Positions 57,363 to 64,000 of a stretch of DNA of 64,000 nucleotides are shown here, one piece after another. How positions within the stretch are numbered: position 1 is the stretch's first letter; each line of letters begins with the position of its first letter. The position numbers and the translations under genes are program-made. Origin of the DNA: Ehretia macrophylla (Eukaryota > Streptophyta > Magnoliopsida > Boraginales > Ehretiaceae); the NCBI GenBank assembly GCA_037974665.1, contig CM075778.1, forward strand, positions 10,405,001 through 10,469,000, in the 5' to 3' direction. Below the pieces are notes generated by a model, which saw only the letters and a program-made list of their open reading frames with translations, had not been told where the DNA came from and made no database searches.

Positions 57363-58930
57363 TTTCTCTTTCTTCTTGATGAACTTATAATTATAAAAAA
57401 TGGAAGAATTTGTTTAGAAAACGAAATAAAATTGAAGATCAGAAATAGGCACCACGGTAAGTGAGGAGAAAGAAAAAGGAACGCAACATGCTTATTGCCT
57501 TGGCAAAATAATAATATTGCTCAATTTTGCACTTAAATATTAGGAAATATTTTACAATACAATTGAACTATTTGTTATCAATTATAAGCAAGAGACAAAA
57601 GCAATGAGAAGGATTATTCATAGCATATACACATGACATAAAAGTATTCATTGATGGTGAAAAGATTAAAGGACAATATTAACGTTATTAGGAAACTGAT
57701 ATGAGAGAGACAATAAATAATAGCCATCAATTATCTAAAGAAGCATATTTGATATTTCACGTAAAGAAAATAGCTATATCATGCGAGGTTTTCAAGGCCA
57801 CGACATACAAATGATCAAAGAATATTGTTTAGCCAACAACTTAATATTTTAGATCAGAAAACATAATTGAAGAGAAATTATACTCCATTCAATAACTTCT
57901 TATGTGAGTTTTGAATGTTTACTTTCTTTCTCTTTTTTTTTGTGATGGGGATATATTAAATCCACCACAAGTGATCAAATACATTTTATGCGTGTCAATA
58001 TATTTTTATTGTAGCAAAGAAAAGAAGAAAAAAAAAAGAAGATATCGCAACTATGAATTTGTGAAGAACAAGAAGAAAAAATTCTAAAAAATATGCAGTG
58101 AATGCTAGAAAAAAAAGTGAACGTATAGTAGAATTAAACAAAAGGGGAAGAAAGAGAAGATTGGAAATATTAATTAAGTGAGACAAAAAAAATGAGGAGA
58201 GAGAAAAATTAATAAAAGAAGAGAGAGAATTAATATAAAATTAATAAATGAAGGGAGTGAAATAAAATAAGTTATATTTTGCAATACTTTGTGGTAAATG
58301 GCATCCAAATTCTGAAAAACTCTTATGATAAAAATATCTATGCTAGGATGAATATTGGTTTTAATGAATAGCTTGAAATGATTTTCCAGAGTTGATAGGT
58401 CACTTGAGTGCTTTTAGTTTCAATATATGATCTTTTTTTTTGTGTGTGCGTGTCTTAAGATACTTTCATTGATAAAGAGTAAATACAAAATGAGTTAACG
58501 AAGGATGAAGCTATATTGCCATTGATTATCTAGTATATCGTAATAGAGATGCATCTAATTTGTGGGGTTATAATTCTTACTGACTCTACAAAATACATAA
58601 AAAATCTTTGATATGGTCTGAAACATCATTTAGCCTTCACAACCACACTAATTTTGGTCAAAAAACCATTTAACGTCCACTAATAAATATGATAGATCTA
58701 CCTTGATCACAAGCATGTGACATGTCGGCATAGAATTGATCAAACTAAAATCATAACAAAATTCATCACTTTGTACGCACTATAAAGACTAAAATCAATA
58801 GTCGTGATGCATTAATTTATATAACACGACAATCTTTATCAGATGCATTTCTAGAATTTGATCAAACACTTTGTCCATTTTGTGGTCTTGTCACTTGTAA
58901 GTTGTAACTAGAAAGCAATAATATTGCAAA
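57363..58930. other. AT-rich intergenic DNA
   Basis: No gene supported. Purine-rich on the plus strand around 58015-58260. Confidence 0.45.
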
Positions 58931-58937
58931 GCAAAAA

Positions 58938-59108
58938 TCATAACCCTTCCAACCACTCAATAGTCATCGGCCAAAAGGAGCTATTTATCTTGGTATGTAC
59001 AAAGCTTAAAAGGCGCTCATCAATTCTGCAATCTGCAAGATGCTGAATAGCAACATCCTTGTGGTTCTCATTGATGGACAAAATCAAGTGGCTGTAGCAG
59101 ATATTAAT
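58938..59108 (-). pseudogene. Unrecognised coding-like fragment
   Basis: A 56-codon minus-strand stretch reads SINENHKDVAIQHLADCRID, LLSFVHTKINSSFWPMTIEW and ends LEGL-stop. It has protein-like composition with Trp, His and Cys, unlike random AT-rich DNA. An in-frame stop precedes it. No family recognised. Confidence 0.3.
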
Positions 59109-59292
59109 CTATAAACTCCATTTGAAATCAAACTACCTAGCAATAATAATAATATAATTGGAAAATGTACTGTTTCTTGTAACTTCGTTATCATAATCAA
59201 CGGTGGAGTATCATGTCAATGAGAAGATGTCTCTACTTTTTTTTTTAGTTCAAAAAACATTTTCATTTTTTGGTCCAAACAAAAAAACAAAA

Positions 59293-59694
59293 GGGTAATT
59301 TATAGAAATTGTCCTAAATCTTTGTCTTTTTTGACATTTAAGTTTTTATCTTTTATTTTAGACAAAATGATCATTCATCTTTCATTTTGGTGACAGCCAT
59401 TAGTACTTGGAGCAAAATCTGTCAAAAAATAATGTTAATGAGCACGTGCATGACTAGTGATCGCAAAATGTATAAATTTTAGGATGCTTATATTTTACCG
59501 CATGATAATTTTACCCCTGAAGATTAGGGCATTTTGCCATCACGTGCTTACTAATATTATTTTTTGACGAATTTTGCTCTAAGGACTAACGGCTGTCACC
59601 AAAATGAAAGATGGACTATTTTGTCTAAAATGAAAGATAAGGGGGCTTAAATGCAAAAAAGTCAAAACACTAGGGCCATTTTGATAAATTATCC
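59293..59694. mobile_element. Foldback MITE (402 bp)
   Basis: Left half starts GGGTAATTTATAGAAATTGT; right half on the other strand starts GGATAATTTATCAAAATGGC. Both halves share TTTTAGACAAAAT, TCATTTTGGTGACAGCC, AGCAAAAT and GTCAAAAAATAAT in the same order, giving inverted arms of about 150 bp. The flanks are poly-A, so a target duplication cannot be judged. Confidence 0.8.
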
Positions 59695-59772
59695 AAAAAA
59701 AAAAAAAAAATAACCGTTATACAAAACTACCTAACTCCTCTCAATATACAAGTATACACCTTAAATTTGGAG

Positions 59773-60216
59773 TGATGACTCCCCCTTGATTATAATCCTA
59801 ACAGTCCCATGAACGTTTATCCCAAATTTCCTCACGAAGTTTTATCCTTGTAAGGTGGTAAAAGAGTGGAACAGTGAAACAATCACAAAGTAATTGAAGT
59901 AATTTTATTTAAGCTTCAAAGCAATTAAAAGGAGTTAGAAAGGATGTAAAACTCTCTCAACCTCCCTGTGAACATTCTCAAGGAGCTAAGCTCCCTGACT
60001 GCAGAAAAAGAAAAAGAAATAGAAAGACAATGATGGGTTATCTGATGCCCTCTACCAACTGCTCTATGCTATTTATATTTGTTTATGTTATTTGGAAATC
60101 ACATAATCTTCCAAATAGCTTGGTGTGTTCCTTTTGCGTGAGCCACGTTGATTCTGTTGGTTGATGTAGTTTGTTGAATCTGTTTGTGTGGTGACGTTAG
60201 TTGGTGGACTCGTTGC
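59773..60216 (-). repeat. Gypsy C 3' LTR (about 444 bp)
   Basis: The inner end is set by the minus-strand polypurine tract AGGGGGGCAT followed by TGCAACGAG. A minus-strand TATAAATAG box is at about 60068-60076. The outer TG at 59773 is a guess. Confidence 0.5.
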
Positions 60217-60530
60217 AATGCCCCCCTGTGGAAGATGAACCTTGTCCCCAAGGTTCCAAGAAGGGTAGGCTCTGTTAAATTATGTTGTATCTTCCCAGGT
60301 AGCCTCAGTGATAGGCAGATTATCCCACTGTATAAAGTGATGGGAAATAGGGGTGTTTTGACGGATGATGACACGGGAGTCTAATGCCTTGAGTGGAATA
60401 AGCTCTGGAATAGTAGCAACTACTTCAGTCCCGTGGTGGAGTGCTGAGGATGGTGGTGTGCCATGAAATTGTTTGAGTAGTAAAATATGAAATACTGGGT
60501 GGATTTTAGCAGTGGCAGGTAGATGTAACT
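60217..60530 (-). pseudogene. Gypsy C integrase C-terminus with chromodomain
   Basis: KLHLPATAKIHPVFHILLLKQF is the conserved end of the chromovirus integrase; HFIQWDNLPITEATWED is the chromodomain with the ATWE motif. The chromodomain guides such elements to heterochromatin. The frame enters from the LTR of Gypsy D and so lacks everything upstream. Confidence 0.85.
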
Positions 60531-62796
60531 TGTCACGCCCCGACCCGGACACCTGCGGAGGCTAAGGCCTGTACGTGACTTTCGTAACTCGAAAATCTGT
60601 AAAATTGATATCTTAATAACCTGAACATTCATATGAACTCCATAATGGTTCAAGAGTCTTTCAATTACATCGGCCTTAGAAAGGAATCCATAATTAGTTA
60701 TATATGTACAAGACCTCGAGTCACCTGTTCCATCATAAGTTCTAGCCAACAATCAAGTGTCTGGGTCCCAAAAGAATAGGAATACTAAACTTAAATACAT
60801 ATAGTTGTCCAAAAGAATATTACATATATCGAGTTGTCTAAGTAGTGTTTTACTTCAATTAATCAAACATGCTGATCATAACAAGCAGGAATCATTCTCA
60901 TCGAACCATGGTTTTTCATCATCAACTTGAAGGGTCTGTTCGGGCACTACCTCATCTGTAATTGATCAAAAGAATGGTGAACTAATCCTGCATATAGCTC
61001 AATGAGGATTGATTAGGAAGGGTTTTCACAAAGGTTTTCATCTTTTTGTAAACAATTAGAGAAATCATGCCATGCACATAAGAATATTCAAACAAGAATG
61101 CAAGATATACAATCAAGCTTTAAAATCATTTAAACAACCTAACTATTCCAAGATATCATTAGGTCCCGACCCATAGGAGGATCAATGGGTCTTGAAAGAG
61201 AATGAGTGAACACTTTGGTAGGCGAGATATACCAGCAAAACCTACCTTTGACTGGAGGTCTCGATACTACCTCGGTTGACGAGATATACTGACGAGCCCG
61301 TCGCTGCCCGGAGGTCTCGTTGCTATCGCATTAATTAATGGTTGCAACCGACATGCTTAAACAACTCAAATGCATTTATAATTATCAATGACATAGCAAG
61401 AAAGCATGTAGACCTCTTCCGGTAATAAATGATTACTTAATGGCATTACAAGCAAACATTTATTCATCATGCATTTATCACATGTCCTTAGTCTCCTAAG
61501 CAACATATAGTAGTTAGCAACTATATAGCACCCAAAATATGGCACAAATCCTCAATTAAATTCTATTATGATAAACTAGGGTTTGATACAGTTCCAACGC
61601 ATCTGATCGTTGCCTCAATCCGACATTGGTAGCTTCCGGAATCCCTAAAATAAGTTCTTTACATTTTGGTCATTAGTGGACGACCCTCCCCCTCCACCAA
61701 TTGACCGGTGGTGCAAGGTATTTTGCCTGAGGCTTTATCAGAAGACGACCCCCTCCCCTCCCACCCCCACCGGTTGACTGGTGGAGCAGGGGTTTTCCGA
61801 TCGTGCTGGTTACGGGACAAAACAACCTTCTATCAACAATCATACATACAACAACCCAACCTCCTACCAACAATCAAACAAGTTCAAGGTAGCTATTAGG
61901 CATCATTCAAGAGTTCCAATTTCACCAAAACATCCCACCTCATCAATCAATATCCAACCTACCAAGAATTCAACATAGTTCACAACATCAAAATCAACCT
62001 CCAAGCTTTAAATGCTAACTTCATGCCCCTAACTTTTACATACAAGTTATATACACATTGTCACCTACAAGAACCACACCAAGCTTACCTCTTAACTTCA
62101 CAAGATCAACATTTTACAAATTGAGCAAGCCCTAGATCTACAACACATAAAATACTCAATCTTATTATCCAACGTTAAATATGCAAGCTATAACAATATT
62201 AACACCAAATGAGCATCATGTAATCTTGAATGAGCATTTAAAAATCATTTCGAAGAATCCCTCACCTTTGCTTTCAGTTCTAATGTAGTTAAGCTAAAAT
62301 GACTTTGAAGAAAGCAAGAAAAATGCAAAGGAAAACTTGGAGCAACTGAACTTCTTCTTCTTCTTTATTCTTCTCTTCCTCTTCTCCCTCCTTATCTCTT
62401 GGTCAAAAATTAGAGAGTGTGTGTGTATGGAGTGTGTGTTGAGTGGGTGCGTGTGTATTGATGTGTGTTTATATGTTTTGGATGAGCAAAAATAGTGTTA
62501 GGATATTTTGATAAATTGCTTGAGGACAAAAGTGCCCCTCGACTTAGTTATGTATTACTAGTTTGCCATCCTAGCATTAATTCTAATTGTTTTAGTTCTA
62601 GTTTAGTTACTTTAGTTAGCTATCAAACTTGGTAGGTTTTAGTTACTAACTACGCTATATTAATTACTCAAATACACGTTAACCGATGAAATGTACATAA
62701 ACCGAGACAAATGCACATAAATTGATATAAAAGCACATAAAACATAAAAAAACACATATAAAATAATTTAATTATATATGATATGATCTATATGCA
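60531..62796 (-). repeat. Gypsy D 3' LTR (2,266 bp)
   Basis: Plus-strand start TGTCACGCCCCGACCC and end TATATGCA; in element orientation it ends GGTCGGGGCGTGACA, as usual for plant Tekay/Del LTRs. A minus-strand polypurine tract AAGAAGGGGAGG is directly inside (62797-62808). Internal repeats: a GAGATATAC...GGAGGTCTCG block twice (61225-61265 and 61282-61320) and a GACCCTCCCCCTCCACC / GGTTGACTGGTGG block twice (61680-61735 and 61745-61795). Confidence 0.85.
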
Positions 62797-62856
62797 ACCT
62801 CCCCTTCTTAAAAGAATTGTGCCCTCGCAATTACCTAATTACCTCGCAAACAACGG

Positions 62857-63490
62857 TTATCGTTGTTCCATTTGATCATGTCTCTCCCACGTTGCATCCT
62901 CAACCCCATGGTGATCCCAAAGCACCTTCACCATCGGAATACTTTTGTTGCGCAACTCTCGGTCTTGTTCGTCCAAGATCCGTACGGGCTTATCTTCATA
63001 GGATAAATTCTCTCGAAGTTCCAACGGTTCCGATTCTAAAATGTGAGAAGGGTCGGGATTGTACTTCCTCAACATGGACACATAATACACATTGTGAATG
63101 TTGGAGAGATTTGGTGGTAGATCCAACCGATATGCCAATTTGTCGATTTGATCCACAACTTCAAATAGCCCTACATACCTTGGGCTTAGCTTTTCTCATT
63201 TTCCATGCCTGATCAATCCTCTTCGAGGCGACAAATTCAAGAACACTCGATCACCCACTGTAAATTCTAAGTCTCGCTTCCTCTTATCTGCATAACTCTT
63301 TTGCCTACTTTGGGTTGTGAGCATTCTTTTTTTAATCACTCGTACCTTCTCAATCTTCTCTATTAACTCTGGAAGTAATGTTGGATCAACTGTCTTCATC
63401 TCACCGACCTCGTCCTAATACAATGACGACCTACACTTTTGTCCATATAGTGCCTCATATGGTGCCATATCAATCGTTGCTTGATAACTG
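62857..63490 (-). pseudogene. Gypsy D integrase C-terminus and chromodomain
   Basis: 63399-63196 encodes the region with QKSYADKRKRDLEFTVGDRVFLNLSP (the GPY-like module) and 63156-62857 the segment DKLAYRLDLPPNLSNIHNVYYVSMLRKY, then the chromodomain KVLWDHHGVEDATWERHDQM. A stop/frame break lies between the two near 63160-63195. Confidence 0.88.
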
Positions 63491-63493
63491 TTG

Positions 63494-64000
63494 TTATAAG
63501 CAAATTCCGCCAAAGACAAATGATTCTCCTACGTGTCCCCCAAAATCCAATACACACGCCCTCACCATGTCTTCCAAAATTTGGATGGTCCTTTCTGATT
63601 GCCCATCAGTCTGTGGGTGATATGCTGTACTGAGCTTCAACTTCGTCCCCAAGGCTTCCGGCAATTTTTGCCAGAACTGAGATATAAATCTTGGATCTCT
63701 GTCGGACACAATGCTCGCAGGCACTCCATGTAACTTCACTACGTTAGCCACATACAATTCGGTTAATTTCTTTACACTATCTGTCTTGTTCATTGCAATG
63801 AAGTGAGCGGTCTTCGTTAATTTATCCACAATGACCCAAACTGCATCATTTTCTCGAGGAGACCTCGGCAACTCCATGACAAAATCCATGGTCACATACT
63901 CTCATTTCCATTGCGGAATCTTTAAAGGCTATAGAAGCCCTGCAGGTATTTGATGTTATGCCTTTACTCGTTGACATGTTAAGCATCGAGACACAAACCC
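63494..64000 (-). pseudogene. Gypsy D integrase core
   Basis: TMDFVMELPRS holds the first catalytic Asp, IVSDRDPRFISQFW the second and HPQTDGQSERTIQ the Glu. Upstream, CLTCQRVKA (about 63960-63985) is the end of the zinc-binding domain. Three stops fall between 63905 and 63965, at Glu/Gln/Trp-type positions, and the frame shifts near 63530. Confidence 0.9.

Larger units (their letters stand above)
59773..60530 (-). mobile_element. Gypsy C: 3' part of a Reina-like chromovirus, cut by Gypsy D
   Basis: Contains the end of integrase with a chromodomain (60530-60217), then a polypurine stretch and an LTR (59773-60216). The coding sequence stops abruptly at the LTR of Gypsy D, so its upstream pol and 5' LTR must lie beyond the window if not deleted. 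Confidence 0.8.
60531..64000 (-). mobile_element. Gypsy D: Tekay/Del-like chromovirus, continues past the window
   Basis: A long LTR (60531-62796), polypurine tract, then chromodomain and integrase on the minus strand up to the window edge. It was inserted inside the integrase gene of Gypsy C. RT and gag should lie to the right, outside the window. Confidence 0.88.

Noticed and set aside
57029..57464. Plus-strand open frames and a 154-codon minus-strand frame rich in Arg, Gly and Pro
   Set aside because: They arise from the CACTA subterminal repeat array and have no start context or family.

Overview
This window looks like nuclear DNA of a flowering plant, probably a dicot; I cannot name the species. 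The evidence is AT-rich intergenic DNA, plant-type Copia and Gypsy LTR retrotransposons including Tat-lineage and chromovirus elements, a CACTA transposon end, several MITEs and tRNA-derived SINE-like pieces, and GT-AG introns. A little over half of the 64 kb belongs to LTR retrotransposons, all with their pol genes on the minus strand. I see no rRNA or tRNA gene, no CRISPR and no bacterial-type operon.

Layout. 1-4.7 kb is AT-rich with a decayed reverse-transposon RNase H piece (1.96-2.35 kb). 4.7-6.4 kb holds the only convincing full-length host protein gene, a proline-rich secreted/membrane protein (5369-6139) with a long leader that contains a tandem duplication and four short upstream ORFs. 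7.65-8.13 kb is a minus-strand reading frame with a perfect in-frame 138-bp duplication. 8.77-9.75 kb is an AT-rich element full of TAA repeats; a relative lies at 17 kb. 9827-15157 is a nearly intact Copia element (Copia A, equal 592-bp LTRs) broken by one stop codon and inserted in an older RNase H pseudogene. 17.7-23.4 kb is a truncated Tat-type Gypsy (Gypsy A) with one LTR. 24736-30091 is Copia B with a clear GTTAT target duplication. 30.4-31.7 kb is an exon-intron Ulp1/SENP-like protease pseudogene. 31.7-36.3 kb is mostly AT-rich with SINE pieces.

36412-46198 is Gypsy B, a Tat-type element. Besides degraded gag-pol on the minus strand it carries a separate three-exon gene on the plus strand (37345-39686) of the Transposase_28 'putative gypsy type transposon' family plus a coiled coil. 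A plus-strand TATA box in the neighbouring LTR U3 could drive it, so the LTR may be bidirectional. This is the most interesting structure here, although the copy is broken.

47.9-49.6 kb holds two MITE-like elements, one with a Mutator-type target duplication. 49.9-54.6 kb holds an LTR-like remnant and a decayed Tnt1/Tork-like Copia (Copia C). 54.98-56.1 kb has a duplicated upstream region and a small 72-codon gene candidate with a TATA box. 56.93-57.36 kb is the right end of a CACTA transposon with an array of palindromic 31-bp subterminal repeats. 59.3-59.7 kb is a foldback MITE. From 59.8 kb to the window edge two chromoviruses are nested: a Reina-like element (Gypsy C) cut by a Tekay/Del-like element (Gypsy D) whose 2.27-kb LTR starts at 60531.
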